Below, one piece after another: positions 39,772 to 53,265 of a stretch of 64,000 bases of DNA. The stretch is from Diorhabda sublineata (taxonomy: Eukaryota > Arthropoda > Insecta > Coleoptera > Chrysomelidae), in NCBI RefSeq assembly GCF_026230105.1, contig NW_026614266.1, positions 62,001-126,000 of the forward strand, in the 5' to 3' direction. Position 1 is the first letter of the stretch. The number at the start of each line of letters is the position of its first letter. The position numbers were made by a program, and so were the translations under genes. The notes beneath the pieces were generated by a model. It made no database searches, was not told the origin of the DNA, and saw only the letters and a program-made list of their open reading frames with translations.

Positions 39772-41385
39772 ATGGATGTTAATCGACGATATCTGACAAA
39801 GTTAGATGCAAACTCTCTCGAATATATGAGAAATGTTGAAATTCGACTTCAAATTAGGAAGATAGACTTTGAAAATTTTCAATCAACACAAAGTGACAGT
39901 CGACCTCAATTGGCTTCAATAGATGTTAATCGACGATATCTGACAAAGTTAGATGCAGACTCTCTCAAATATATAAGAAATGTTGAAATTCGACTTCAAA
40001 TTAGGAAGATAGACTTTGAAATTTTCAATCAACACAAAGTGACAGTAGACCTCAATGGGCTTCAATGGATGTTAATCGCCTATATCTGACAAAGTTAGAT
40101 GCAAACTCACTCAAATATATAAGAAATGTTGAAATTCGACTTCAAATTAGGAAGAGAGACTTTGAAATTTTCAATCAACACAAAGTGACAGTAGACCTCA
40201 ATGGGCTTCAATGGAAGTTAATCGACGATATCTGACAAAGATAGATGCAAACTCTCTCAAATATATAAGAAATGTTGAAATTCGACTTCAAATTAGGAAG
40301 ATAGACTTTGAAATTTTCAATCAACACAAAGTGACAGTAGACCTCAATGGGCTTCAATGGAAGTTAATCGACGATATCTGACAAAGATAGATGCAAACTC
40401 ACTCAAATATATAAGAAATGTTGAAATTCGACTTCAAATTAGGGAGATAGACTTTGAAAATTTTCAATCAACACAAATTGACAATCGACCTCAATGGGCT
40501 TCAGTGGATGTTAATCGACGATATCTGACAAAGTTAGATGCGAACTCACTCAAATATATGAGAAATGTTGAAATTCGACTTCAAATTAGGAAGATAGACT
40601 TTAAAAATTTTCGATCAACACAAAGTGACAGTTGACCTCAATGGGCTTCAGTGGATGTTAATCGACGATATCTGACAAAGTTTGATGCAAACTCTCTCAA
40701 ATATATGAGAAATGTTGAAATTCGACTTCAAATTAGAAAGATAGACTTTGAAAATTTTCAATCAACACAAAGTGACAGTTGACCTCAATGGACCTCAATG
40801 GATGTTAATCGCGTATATCTGACAAAGTTAGATGCAAACTCACTCAAATATATGAGGAATGTTGGAATTCGACTTCATATTAGGAAGATAGACTTTGAAA
40901 ATTTTCAATCAACACAAAGTGTCAGTTGACCTCAATGGACTTCAATGGATGTTAATCGACGATATCTGACAAAGATAGATGCAAACTCTCTCAAATATAT
41001 AAGAAATGTTGAAATTCGACTTCAAATTAGGAAGATAGACTTTGAAAATTTTCAATCAACACAAATTGACAATCGACCTCAATGGGCTTCAGTGGATGTT
41101 AATCGACGATATCTGACAAAGTTTGATGCAAACTCTCTCAAATATATGAGAAATGTTGAAATTCGACTTCAAATTAGGAAGAGAGACTTTGAAAATTTTC
41201 AATGAACACAAATTGACAATCGACCTCAATGGGCTTCAATGGATGTTCATCGCCTATATCTGACAAAGTTAGATGCAAACTCACTCAAATATATAAGAAA
41301 TGTTGAAATTCGACTTCAAATTAGGAAGATAGACTTTGAAAATTTTCAATCAACACAAATTGACAATCGACCTCAATGGGCTTCA
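39772..41385 (+). repeat. Third partial copy of duplication B interior (offset 3,521 bp)
   Basis: The order E, D146, L146, I146, I, R, F, Vg, I, F, H matches 36,251-37,864 at a constant offset of 3,521 bp. The private change GAAGAGAGACTTTGAAATT appears in the short L monomer near 40,155. After the H monomer (41,239) this copy goes to L146 while the others go to an ATGGAAGTT I monomer. Only the units at 39,332, 39,478 and 39,625 separate it from copy 2. Confidence 0.86.
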
Positions 41386-42558
41386 ATGGATGTTAATCGC
41401 CTATATCTGACAAAGTTAGATGCAAACTCACTCAAATATATAAGAAATGTTGAAATTCGACTTCAAATTAGGAAGATAGACTTTGAAATTTTCAATCAAC
41501 ACAAAGTGACAGTAGACCTCAATGGGCTTCAATGGAAGTTAATCGACGATATCTGACAAAGATAGATGCAAACTCTCTCAAATATATAAGAAATGTTGAA
41601 ATTCGACTTCAAATTAGGAAGATAGACTTTGAAATTTTCAATCAACACAAAGTGACAGTTGACTTCAATTGGCTTCAGTAGATGTTAATCGACGATATCT
41701 GACAAAGTTAGATGCAAACTCTCTCAAATATATAAGAAATGTTGAAATTCGACTTCAAATTAGGAAGATAGACTTTGAAAATTTTCAATCAACACAAAGT
41801 GTCAGTTGACCTCAATGGACTTCAATGGATGTTAATCGCGTATATCTGAGAAAGTTAGATGCAAACACACTCAAATATATGAGAAATGTTGAAATTTGAC
41901 TTCAAATTAGGGAGATAGACTTTAAAAATTTTCAATCAACACAAAGTGACAGTCGACCTCAATGGGCTTCAATGGATGTTAATCGCCTATATCTGACAAA
42001 GTTAGATGCAAACTCACTCAAATATATAAGAAATGTTGAAATTCGACTTCAAATTAGGAAGATAGACTTTGAAAATTTTCAATCAACACAAAGTGACAGT
42101 TGACTTCAATTGGCTTCAGTAGATGTTAATCGACGATATCTGACAAAGTTAGATGCAAACTCTCTCAAATATATAAGAAATGTTGAAATTCGACTTCAAA
42201 TTAGGAAGATAGACTTTGAAATTTTCAATCAACACAAAGTGACAGTAGACCTCAATGGGCTTCAATGGAAGTTAATCGACGATATCTGACAAAGATAGAT
42301 GCAAACTCTCTCAAATATATAAGAAATGTTGAAATTCGACTTCAAATTAGGAAGATAGGCTTTGAAAATTTTCAATCAACACAAATTGACAATCGACCTC
42401 AATGGGCTTCAATGGATGTTAATCGCCTATATCTGACAAAGTTAGATGCAAACTCTCTCAAATATATAAGAAATGTTGAAATTTGACTTCAAATTAGGAA
42501 GATAGACTTTGAAAATTTTTAATCAACACAAATTGACAATCGACCTCAATGGGCTTCA
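41386..42558 (+). repeat. Irregular mixed monomers
   Basis: Order L146, I146, R, Vt, L, R146, I, L. Private marks are TATCTGAGAAAG in the Vt unit, ATAGGCTTTG near 42,356, and GAAAATTTTTAATC near 42,515, where one substitution turns the C of the palindrome arm to T. Confidence 0.8.
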
Positions 42559-43463
42559 ATGGATGTTAATCGCCTATATCTGACAAAGTTAGATGCAAAC
42601 TCACTCAAATATGTAAGAAATGTTGAAATTCGACTTCAAATTAGGAAGATAGACTTTGAAAATTTTCAATCAACACAAATTGACAATCGACCTCAATGGG
42701 CTTCAGTGGATGTTAATCGACGATATCTGACAAAGTTTGATGCAAACTCTCTCAAATATATAAGAAATGTTGAAATTCGACTTCAAATTAGGAAGATAGA
42801 CTTTGAAAATTTTCAATCAACACAAAGTGACAGTCGACCTCAATGGGCTTCAGTGGATGTTAATCGACGATATCTGACAAAGTTAGATGCGAACTCACTC
42901 AAATATATGAGAAATGTTGAAATTCGACTTCAAATTAGGAAGATAGACTTTGAAATTTTCAATCAACACAAAGTGACAGTAGACCTCAATGGGCTTCAAT
43001 GGATGTTAATCGACGATATCTGACAAAGATAGATGCAAACTCTCTCAAATATATAAGAAATGTTGAAATTCGACTTCAAATTAGTAAGATAGACTTTGAA
43101 AATTTTCAATCAACACAAATTGACAATCGACTTCAATGGGCTTCAATGGATGTTAATCGCCTATATCTGACAAAGTTAGATGCAAACTTACTCAAATATA
43201 TAAGAAATGTTGAAATTCGACTTCAAATTAGGAAGATAGACTTTGAAAATTTTCAATCAACACAAATTGACAATCGACCTCAATGGGCTTCAATGGATGT
43301 TAATCGCCTATATCTGACAAAGTTAGATGCAAACTCACTCAAATATATAAGAAATGTTGAAATTCGACTTCAAATTAGGAAGATAGACTTTGAAATTTTC
43401 AATCAACACAAAGTGACAGTAGACCTCAATGGGCTTCAATGGAAGTTAATCGACGATATCTGA
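42559..43463 (+). repeat. Fourth relative of the duplication B right end (offset 4,107 bp)
   Basis: Six monomers, with AAATATGTAAG, F, R146, I with ATTAGTAAG, L with AACTTACTC, and L146, match 38,452-39,356 (and 34,197-35,101) in order. The copy differs where theirs is private: it reads GAAATGTTGAAATTC rather than GAAATGATG, GATGCAAACTTAC rather than GACGCAAACTTAC, and starts as an L rather than an I monomer. It is likely an older relative. Confidence 0.83.
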
Positions 43464-44024
43464 CAAAGATAGATGCAAACTCTCTCAAATATATAAGAAA
43501 TGTTGAAATTCGACTTCAAATTAGGAAGATAGACTTTGAAATTTTCAATCAACACAAAGTGACAGTAGACCTCAATGGGCTTCAATGGAAGTTAATCGAC
43601 GATATCTGACAAAGATAGATGCAAACTCACTCAAATATATAAGAAATGTTGAAATTCGACTTCAAATTAGGAAGATAGACTTTGAAATTTTCAATCAACA
43701 CAAAGTGACAGTAGACCTCAATGGGCTTCAATGGAAGTTAATCGACGATATCTGACAAAGATAGATGCAAACTCTCTCAAATATATAAGAAATGTTGAAA
43801 TTCGACTTCAAATTAGGAAGATAGACTTTGAAAATTTTTAATCAACACAAATTGACAATCGACCTCAATGGGCTTCAGTAGATGTTAATCGACGATATCT
43901 GACAAAGTTAGATGCAAACTCTCTCGAATATATAAGAAATGTTGAAATTCGACTTCAAATTAGGAAGATAGACTTTGAAAATTTTCAATCAACACAAAGT
44001 GACAGTTGACCTCAATGGACTTCA
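43464..44024 (+). repeat. I-type run between repeat blocks
   Basis: Consecutive I146, I146 and I monomers lead to an R unit at 43,878 with CTCTCGAATATATAAG. The I unit at 43,731 has GAAAATTTTTAATC. The last two monomers (43,731-44,024, 294 bp) are absent from the related segment near 52.4 kb. Confidence 0.78.
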
Positions 44025-44903
44025 ATGGATGTTAATCGACGATATCTGACAAAGTTAGATGCAAACTCTCTCAAATATATAAGAAATGTTGAAATTCGTC
44101 TTCAAATTAGGAAGATAGACTTTGAAATTTTCAATCAACACAAAGTGACAGTAGACCTCAATGGGCTTCAATGGAAGTTAATCGACGATATCTGACAAAG
44201 ATAGATGCAAACTCACTCAAATATATAAGAAATGTTGAAATTCGACTTCAAATTAGGAAGATAGACTTTGAAAATTTTCAATCAACACAAAGTGACAGTT
44301 GACTTCAATTGGCTTCAGTAGATGTTAATCGACGATATCTGACAAAGTTAGATGCAAACTCTCTCAAATATATAAGAAATGTTGAAATTCGACTTCAAAT
44401 TAGGAAGATAGACTTTGAAATTTTCAATCAACACAAAGTGACAGTAGACCTCAATGGGCTTCAATGGAAGTTAATCGACGATATCTGACAAAGATAGATG
44501 CAAACTCTCTCAAATATATAAGAAATGTTGAAATTCGACTTCAAATTAGGAAGATAGACTTTGAAAATTTTCAATCAACACAAAGTGACAGTTGACCTCA
44601 ATGGACTTCAATGGATGTTAATCGACGATATCTGACAAAGTTAGATGCAAACTCTCTCAAATATATAAGAAATGTTGAAATTCGACTTCAAATTAGGAAG
44701 ATAGACTTTGAAATTTTCAATCAACACAAAGTGACAGTAGACCTCAATGGGCTTCAATGGAAGTTAATCGACGATATCTGACAAAGATAGATGCAAACTC
44801 TCTCAAATATATAAGAAATGTTGAAATTCGACTTCAAATTAGGAAGATAGACTTTGAAAATTTTCAATCAACACAAATTGACAATCGACCTCAATGGGCT
44901 TCA
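44025..44903 (+). repeat. Dimer higher-order repeat, 293 bp x 3
   Basis: R146 and I147 alternate exactly three times, with starts at 44025, 44171, 44318, 44464, 44611 and 44757. The first and third R units follow CAATGGACTTC; the second follows CAATTGGCTTC. One private change is ATTCGTCTTC near 44,097. The same three-dimer block recurs at 52,387. Confidence 0.86.
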
Positions 44904-47900
44904 ATGGATGTTAATCGCCTATATCTGACAAAGTTAGATGCAAACTCACTCAAATATATGAGAAATGTTGAAATTCGACTTCAAATTAGGAAGATAGACT
45001 TTGAAAATTTTCAATCAACACAAATTGACAATCGACCTCAATGGGCTTCAGTGGATGTTAATCGCCTATATCTGACAAAGTTAGATGCAAACTCTCTCAA
45101 ATATATAAGAAATGTTGAAATTCGACTTCAAATTAGGAAGATAGACTTTAAAAATTTTCAATCAAAACAAAGTGACAGTTGACCTCAATGGACTTCAATG
45201 GATGTTAATCGACGATATCTGACAAAGTTAGATGCAAACTCTCTCGAATATATGAGAAATGTTGAAATTCGACTTCAAATTAGGAAGATAGACTTTGAAA
45301 ATTTTCAATCAACACAAATTGACAATCGACCTCAATGGGCTTCAGTGGATGTTAATCGACGATATCTGACAAAGTTTGATGCAAACTCTCTCAAATATAT
45401 AAGAAATGTTGAAATTCGACTTCAAATTAGGAAGATAGACTTTGAAAATTTTCAATCAACACAAAGTGTCAGTTGACCTCAATGGACTTCAATGGATGTT
45501 AATCGCGTATATCTGAAAAAGTTAGATGCAAACACACTCAAATATATGAGAAATGTTGAAATTTGACTTCAAATTAGGGAGATAGACTTTAAATATTTTC
45601 AATCAACACAAAGTGACAGTCGACCTCAATGGGCTTCAATGGATGTTAATCGCCTATATCTGACAAAGTTAGATGCAAACTCACTCAAATATATAAGAAA
45701 TGTTGAAATTCGACTTCAAATTAGGAAGATAGACTTTGAAAATTTTCAATCAACACAAAGTGACAGTTGACTTCAATTGGCTTCAGTAGATGTTAATCGA
45801 CGATATCTGACAAAGTTAGATGCAAACTCTCTCAAATATATAAGAAATGTTGAAATTCGACTTCAAATTAGGAAGATAGACTTTGAAATTTTCAATCAAC
45901 ACAAAGTGACAGTAGACCTCAATGGGCTTCAATGGAAGTTAATCGACGATATCTGACAAAGATAGATGCAAACTCTCTCAAATATATAAGAAATGTTGAA
46001 ATTCGACTTCAAATTAGGAAGATAGACTTTGAAAATTTTCAATCAACACAAAGTGACAGTAGACCTCAATGGGCTTCAATGGAAGTTAATCGACGATATC
46101 TGACAAAGATAGATGCAAACTCTCTCAAATATATAAGAAATGTTGAAATTCGACTTCAAATTAGGAAGATAGACTTTGAAAATTTTCAATGAACACAAAT
46201 TGACAATCGACCTCAATGGGCTTCAATGGATGTTAATCGCCTATATCTGACAAAGTTAGATGCAAACTCACTCAAATATATGAGAAATGTTGAAATTCGA
46301 CTTCAAATTAGGAAGATAGACTTTGAAAATTTTCAATCAACACAAAGTGACAGTCGACCTCAATTGGCTTCAGTAGATGTTAATCGACGATATCTGACAA
46401 AGTTAGATGCAAACTCTCTCAAATATATAAGAAATGTTGAAATTCGACTTCAAATTAGGAAGATAGACTTTGAAAATTTCAATGAACACAAATTGACAAT
46501 CGACCTCAATGGGTTTCAATGGATGTTAATCGCCTATATCTGACAAAGTTAGATGCAAACTCACTCAAATATATGAGAAATGTTGAAATTCGACTTCAAA
46601 TTAGGAAGATAGACTTTGAAAATTTTCAATCAACACAAATTGACAATCGACCTCAATGGGCTTCAGTGGATGTTAATCGCCTATATCTGACAAAGTTAGA
46701 TGCAAACTCTCTCAAATATATAAGAAATGTTGAACTTTGACTTCAAATTAGGAAGATAGACTTTGAAAATTTTTAATCAACACAAATTGACAATCGACCT
46801 CAATGGGCTTCAATGGATGTTAATCGCCTATATCTGACAAAGTTAGATGCAAACTCACTCAAATATATGAGAAATGTTGAAATTCGACTTCAAATTAGGA
46901 AGATAGACTTTGAAAATTTTCAATCAACACAAAGTGACAGTAGACCTCAATGGGCTTCAATGGAAGTTAATCGACGATATCTGACAAAGATAGATGCAAA
47001 CTCTCTCAAATATATAAGAAATGTTGAAATTCGACTTCAAATTAGGAAGATAGACTTTGAAATTTTCAATCAACACAAAGTGACAGTAGACCTCAATGGG
47101 CTTCAATGGAAGTTAATCGACGATATCTGACAAAGATAGATGCAAACTCTCTCAAATATATAAGAAATGTTGAAATTCGACTTCAAATTAGGAAGATAGA
47201 CTTTGAAAATTTTCAATGAACACAAATTGACAATCGACCTCAATGGGCTTCAATGGATGTTAATCGCCTATATCTGACAAAGTTAGATGCAAACTCACTC
47301 AAATATATGAGAAATGTTGAAATTCGACTTCAAATTAGGAAGATAGACTTTGAAAATTTTCAATCAACACAAAGTGACAGTCGACCTCAATTGGCTTCAG
47401 TAGATGTTAATCGACGATATCTGACAAAGTTAGATGCAAACTCTCTCAAATATATAAGAAATGTTGAAATTCGACTTCAAATTAGGAAGATAGACTTTGA
47501 AAATTTTCAATCAACACAAAGTGACAGTCGACCTCAATGGGCTTCAATGGATGTTAATCGACGATATCTGACAAAGTTAGATGCGAACTCACTCAAATAT
47601 ATGAGAAATGTTGAAATTCGACTTCAAATTAGGAAGATAGACTTTGAAAATTTTCAATCAACACAAAAAGACAGTCGACCTCAATTGGCTTCAGTAGATG
47701 TTAATTGACGATATCTGACAAAGTTAGATGCAGACTCTCTCAAATATATAAGAAATGTTGAAATTCGACTTCAAATTAGGAAGATAGACTTTGAAATTTT
47801 CAATCAACACAAAGTGACAGTAGACCTCAATGGGCTTCAATGGAAGTTAATCGACGATAACTGACAAAGATAGATGCAAACTCTCTCAAATATATAAGAA

Positions 47901-47986
47901 ATGTTGAAATTCGACTTCAAATTAGGAAGATAGACTTTGAAAATTTTCAATGAACACAAATTGACAATCGACCTCAATGGGCTTCA
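44904..47986 (+). repeat. Tandem duplication C, copy 1 (3,083 bp, 21 monomers)
   Basis: Twenty-one monomers reappear at +3,083 in the same order. Shared private markers are CTGAAAAAG, TTTAAATATTTTC, GAAAATTTCAATGAAC, GGGTTTCAATGG, GTTGAACTTTGAC, CACAAAAAGACAG and GTTAATTGACG. Copy 1 alone has GACGATAACTGAC (near 47,860). Length is 21 x 147 minus 4. Confidence 0.9.
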
Positions 47987-50900
47987 ATGGATGTTAATCG
48001 CCTATATCTGACAAAGTTAGATGCAAACTCACTCAAATATATGAGAAATGTTGAAATTCGACTTCAAATTAGGAAGATAGACTTTGAAAATTTTCAATCA
48101 ACACAAATTGACAATCGACCTCAATGGGCTTCAGTGGATGTTAATCGCCTATATCTGACAAAGTTAGATGCAAACTCTCTCAAATATATAAGAAATGTTG
48201 AAATTCGACTTCAAATTAGGAAGATAGACTTTAAAAATTTTCAATCAAAACAAAGTGACAGTTGACCTCAATGGACTTCAATGGATGTTAATCGACGATA
48301 TCTGACAAAGTTAGATGCAAACTCTCTCGAATATATGAGAAATGTTGAAATTCGACTTCAAATTAGGAAGATAGACTTTGAAAATTTTCAATCAACACAA
48401 ATTGACAATCGACCTCAATGGGCTTCAGTGGATGTTAATCGACGATATCTGACAAAGTTTGATGCAAACTCTCTCAAATATATAAGAAATGTTGAAATTC
48501 GACTTCAAATTAGGAAGATAGACTTTGAAAATTTTCAATCAACACAAAGTGTCAGTTGACCTCAATGGACTTCAATGGATGTTAATCGCGTATATCTGAA
48601 AAAGTTAGATGCAAACACACTCAAATATATGAGAAATGTTGAAATTTGACTTCAAATTAGGGAGATAGACTTTAAATATTTTCAATCAACACAAAGTGAC
48701 AGTCGACCTCAATGGGCTTCAATGGATGTTAATCGCCTATATCTGACAAAGTTAGATGCAAACTCACTCAAATATATAAGAAATGTTGAAATTCGACTTC
48801 AAATTAGGAAGATAGACTTTGAAAATTTTCAATCAACACAAAGTGACAGTTGACTTCAATTGGCTTCAGTAGAAGTTAATCGACGATATCTGACAAAGTT
48901 AGATGCAAACTCTCTCAAATATATAAGAAATGTTGAAATTCGACTTCAAATTAGGAAGATAGACTTTGAAATTTTCAATCAACACAAAGTGACAGTAGAC
49001 CTCAATGGGCTTCAATGGAAGTTAATCGACGATATCTGACAAAGATAGATGCAAACTCTCTCAAATATATAAGAAATGTTGAAATTCGACTTCAAATTAG
49101 GAAGATAGACTTTGAAAATTTTCAATCAACACAAAGTGACAGTAGACCTCAATGGGCTTCAATGGAAGTTAATCGACGATATCTGACAAAGATAGATGCA
49201 AACTCTCTCAAATATATAAGAAATGTTGAAATTCGACTTCAAATTAGGAAGATAGACTTTGAAAATTTTCAATGAACACAAATTGACAATCGACCTCAAT
49301 GGGCTTCAATGGATGTTAATCGCCTATATCTGACAAAGTTAGATGCAAACTCACTCAAATATATGAGAAATGTTGAAATTCGACTTCAAATTAGGAAGAT
49401 AGACTTTGAAAATTTTCAATCAACACAAAGTGACAGTCGACCTCAATTGGCTTCAGTAGATGTTAATCGACGATATCTGACAAAGTTAGATGCAAACTCT
49501 CTCAAATATATAAGAAATGTTGAAATTCGACTTCAAATTAGGAAGATAGACTTTGAAAATTTCAATGAACACAAATTGACAATCGACCTCAATGGGTTTC
49601 AATGGATGTTAATCGCCTATATCTGACAAAGTTAGATGCAAACTCACTCAAATATATGAGAAATGTTGAAATTCGACTTCAAATTAGGAAGATAGACTTT
49701 GAAAATTTTCAATCAACACAAATTGACAATCGACCTCAATGGGCTTCAGTGGATGTTAATCGCCTATATCTGACAAAGTTAGATGCAAACTCTCTCAAAT
49801 ATATAAGAAATGTTGAACTTTGACTTCAAATTAGGAAGATAGACTTTGAAAATTTATAATCAACACAAATTGACAATCGACCTCAATGGGCTTCAATGGA
49901 TGTTAATCGCCTATATCTGACAAAGTTAGATGCAAACTCACTCAAATATATGAGAAATGTTGAAATTCGACTTCAAATTAGGAAGATAGACTTTGAAAAT
50001 TTTCAATCAACACAAAGTGACAGTAGACCTCAATGGGCTTCAATGGAAGTTAATCGACGATATCTGACAAAGATAGATGCAAACTCTCAAATATATAAGA
50101 AATGTTGAAATTCGACTTCAAATTAGGAAGATAGACTTTGAAATTTTCAATCAACACAAAGTGACAGTAGACCTCAATGGGCTTCAATGGAAGTTAATCG
50201 ACGATATCTGACAAAGATAGATGCAAACTCTCTCAAATATATAAGAAATGTTGAAATTCGACTTCAAATTAGGAAGATAGACTTTGAAAATTTTCAATGA
50301 ACACAAATTGACAATCGACCTCAATGGGCTTCAATGGATGTTAATCGCCTATATCTGACAAAGTTAGATGCAAACTCACTCAAATATATGAGAAATGTTG
50401 AAATTCGACTTCAAATTAGGAAGATAGACTTTGAAAATTTTCAATCAACACAAAGTGACAGTCGACCTCAATTGGCTTCAGTAGATGTTAATCGACGATA
50501 TCTGACAAAGTTAGATGCAAACTCTCTCAAATATATAAGAAATGTTGAAATTCGACTTCAAATTAGGAAGATAGACTTTGAAAATTTTCAATCAACACAA
50601 AGTGACAGTCGACCTCAATGGGCTTCAATGGATGTTAATCGACGATATCTGACAAAGTTAGATGCGAACTCATTCAAATATATGAGAAATGTTGAAATTC
50701 GACTTCAAATTAGGAAGATAGACTTTGAAAATTTTCAATCAACACAAAAAGACAGTCGACCTCAATTGGCTTCAGTAGATGTTAATTGACGATATCTGAC
50801 AAAGTTAGATGCAGACTCTCTCAAATATATAAGAAATGTTGAAATTCGACTTCAAATTAGGAAGATAGACTTTGAAATTTTCAATCAACACAAAGTGACA

Positions 50901-51067
50901 GTAGACCTCAATGGGCTTCAATGGAAGTTAATCGACGATATCTGACAAAGATAGATGCAAACTCTCTCAAATATATAAGAAATGTTGAAATTCGACTTCA
51001 AATTAGGAAGATAGACTTTGAAAATTTTCAATGAACACAAATTGACAATCGACCTCAATGGGCTTCA
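47987..51067 (+). repeat. Tandem duplication C, copy 2 (3,081 bp)
   Basis: Abuts copy 1 and carries the same markers (CACAAAAAGACAG near 50,742; GTTAATTGACG near 50,780). Private differences are a two-base loss giving GCAAACTCTCAAAT near 50,080, GAAAATTTATAATC near 49,850, CAGTAGAAGTT near 48,869 and CTCATTCAAAT near 50,669. The two-base loss explains why offsets drop from 3,083 to 3,081 to its right. Confidence 0.9.
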
Positions 51068-52386
51068 ATGGATGTTAATCGCCTATATCTGACAAAGTTA
51101 GATGCAAACTCACTCAAATATATGAGAAATGTTGAAATTCGACTTCAAATTAGGAAGATAGACTTTGAAAATTTTCAATCAACACAAAGTGACAGTCGAC
51201 CTCAATTGGCTTCAGTAGATGTTAATCGACGATATCTGACAAAGTTTGATGCAAACTCTCTCAAATATATAAGAAATGTTGAAATTCGACTTCAAATTAG
51301 GAAGATAGACTTTGAAAATTTTCAATCAACACAAAGTGACAGTCGACCTCAATGGGCTTCAGTGGATGTTAATCGACGATATCTGACAAAGTTAGATGCG
51401 AACTCACTCAAATATATGAGAAATGTTGAAATTCGACTTCAAATTAGGAAGATAGACTTTGAAAATTTTCAATCAACACAAAGTGACAGTCGACCTCAAT
51501 TGGCTTCAGTAGATGTTAATCGACGATATCTGACAAAGTTAGATGCAGACTCTCTCAAATATATAAGAAATGTTGAAATTCGACTTCAAATTAGGAAGAT
51601 AGACTTTGAAATTTTCAATCAACACAAAGTGACAGTAGACCTCAATGGGCTTCAATGGATGTTAATCGACGATATCAGACAAAGTTAGATGCGAACTCAC
51701 TCAAATATATGAGAAATGTTGAAATTTGACTTCAAATTAGGGAGATAGACTTTAAAAATTTTCGATCAACACAAACTGACAGTTGACCTCAATTGGCTTC
51801 AATGGATGTTAATCGCCTATATCTGACAAAGTTAGATGCAAACTTACTCAAATATATAAGAAATGTTGAAATTCGACTTCAAATTAGGAAGATAGACTTT
51901 GAAAATTTTCAATCAACACAAATTGACAATCGACCTCAATGGGCTTCAATGGATGTTAATCGCCTATATCTGACAAAGTTAGATGCAAACTCACTCAAAT
52001 ATATAAGAAATGTTGAAATTCGACTTCAAATTAGGAAGATAGACTTTGAAATTTTCAATCAACACAAAGTGACAGTAGACCTCAATGGGCTTCAATGGAA
52101 GTTAATCGACGATATCTGACAAAGATAGATGCAAACTCTCTCAAATATATAAGAAATGTTGAAATTCGACTTCAAATTAGGAAGATAGACTTTGAAATTT
52201 TCAATCAACACAAAGTGACAGTAGACCTCAATGGGCTTCAATGGAAGTTAATCGACGATATCTGACAAAGATAGATGCAAACTCACTCAAATATATAAGA
52301 AATGTTGAAATTCGACTTCAAATTAGGAAGATAGACTTTGAAATTTTCAATCAACACAAAGTGACAGTTGACCTCAATGGACTTCA
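51068..52386 (+). repeat. Mixed monomers including a stop-less R unit
   Basis: Order L, F, R, D146, R, L, L146, I146, I146. The R unit at 51,655 reads GATATCAGAC in place of GATATCTGAC and ACAAACTGACAG near 51,772, both private. The L (AACTTACTC), L146, I146, I146 run from 51,802 matches 43,146-43,730 at an offset of 8,656 bp. Confidence 0.82.
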
Positions 52387-53265
52387 ATGGATGTTAATCG
52401 ACGATATCTGACAAAGTTAGATGCAAACTCTCTCAAATATATAAGAAATGTTGAAATTCGACTTCAAATTAGGAAGATAGACTTTGAAATTTTCAATCAA
52501 CACAAAGTGACAGTAGACCTCAATGGGTTTCAATGGAAGTTAATCGACGATATCTGACAAAGATAGATGCAAACTCACTCAAATATATAAGAAATGTTGA
52601 AATTCGACTTCAAATTAGGAAGATAGACTTTGAAAATTTTCAATCAACACAAAGTGACAGTTGACTTCAATTAGCTTCAGTAGATGTTAATCGACGATAT
52701 CTGACAAAGTTAGATGCAAACTCTCTCAAATATATAAGAAATGTTGAAATTCGACTTCAAATTAGGAAGATAGACTTTGAAATTTTCAATCAACACAAAG
52801 TGACAGTAGACCTCAATGGGCTTCAATGGAAGTTAATCGACGATATCTGACAAAGATAGATGCAAACTCTCTCAAATATATAAGAAATGTTGAAATTCGA
52901 CTTCAAATTAGGAAGATAGACTTTGAAAATTTTCAATCAACACAAAGTGACAGTTGACCTCAATGGACTTCAATGGATGTTAATCGACGATATCTGACAA
53001 AGTTAGATGCAAACTCTCTCAAATATATAAGAAATGTTGAAATTCGACTTCAAATTAGGAAGATAGACTTTGAAATTTTCAATCAACACAAAGTGACAGT
53101 AGACCTCAATGGGCTTCAATGGAAGTTAATCGACGATATCTGACAAAGATAGATGCAAACTCTCTCAAATATATAAGAAATGTTGAAATTCGACTTCAAT
53201 TTAGGAAGATAGACTTTGAAAATTTTCAATCAACACAAATTGACAATCGACCTCAATGGGCTTCA
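52387..53265 (+). repeat. Dimer higher-order repeat, 293 bp x 3, second locus
   Basis: Starts at 52387, 52533, 52680, 52826, 52973 and 53119 repeat the R146-I147 dimers of 44,025-44,903 at an offset of 8,362 bp, in the same order of flanking variants. Private changes are GGGTTTCAATGGAAG near 52,526, CAATTAGCTTC near 52,670 and CTTCAATTTAGG near 53,197. Confidence 0.86.
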
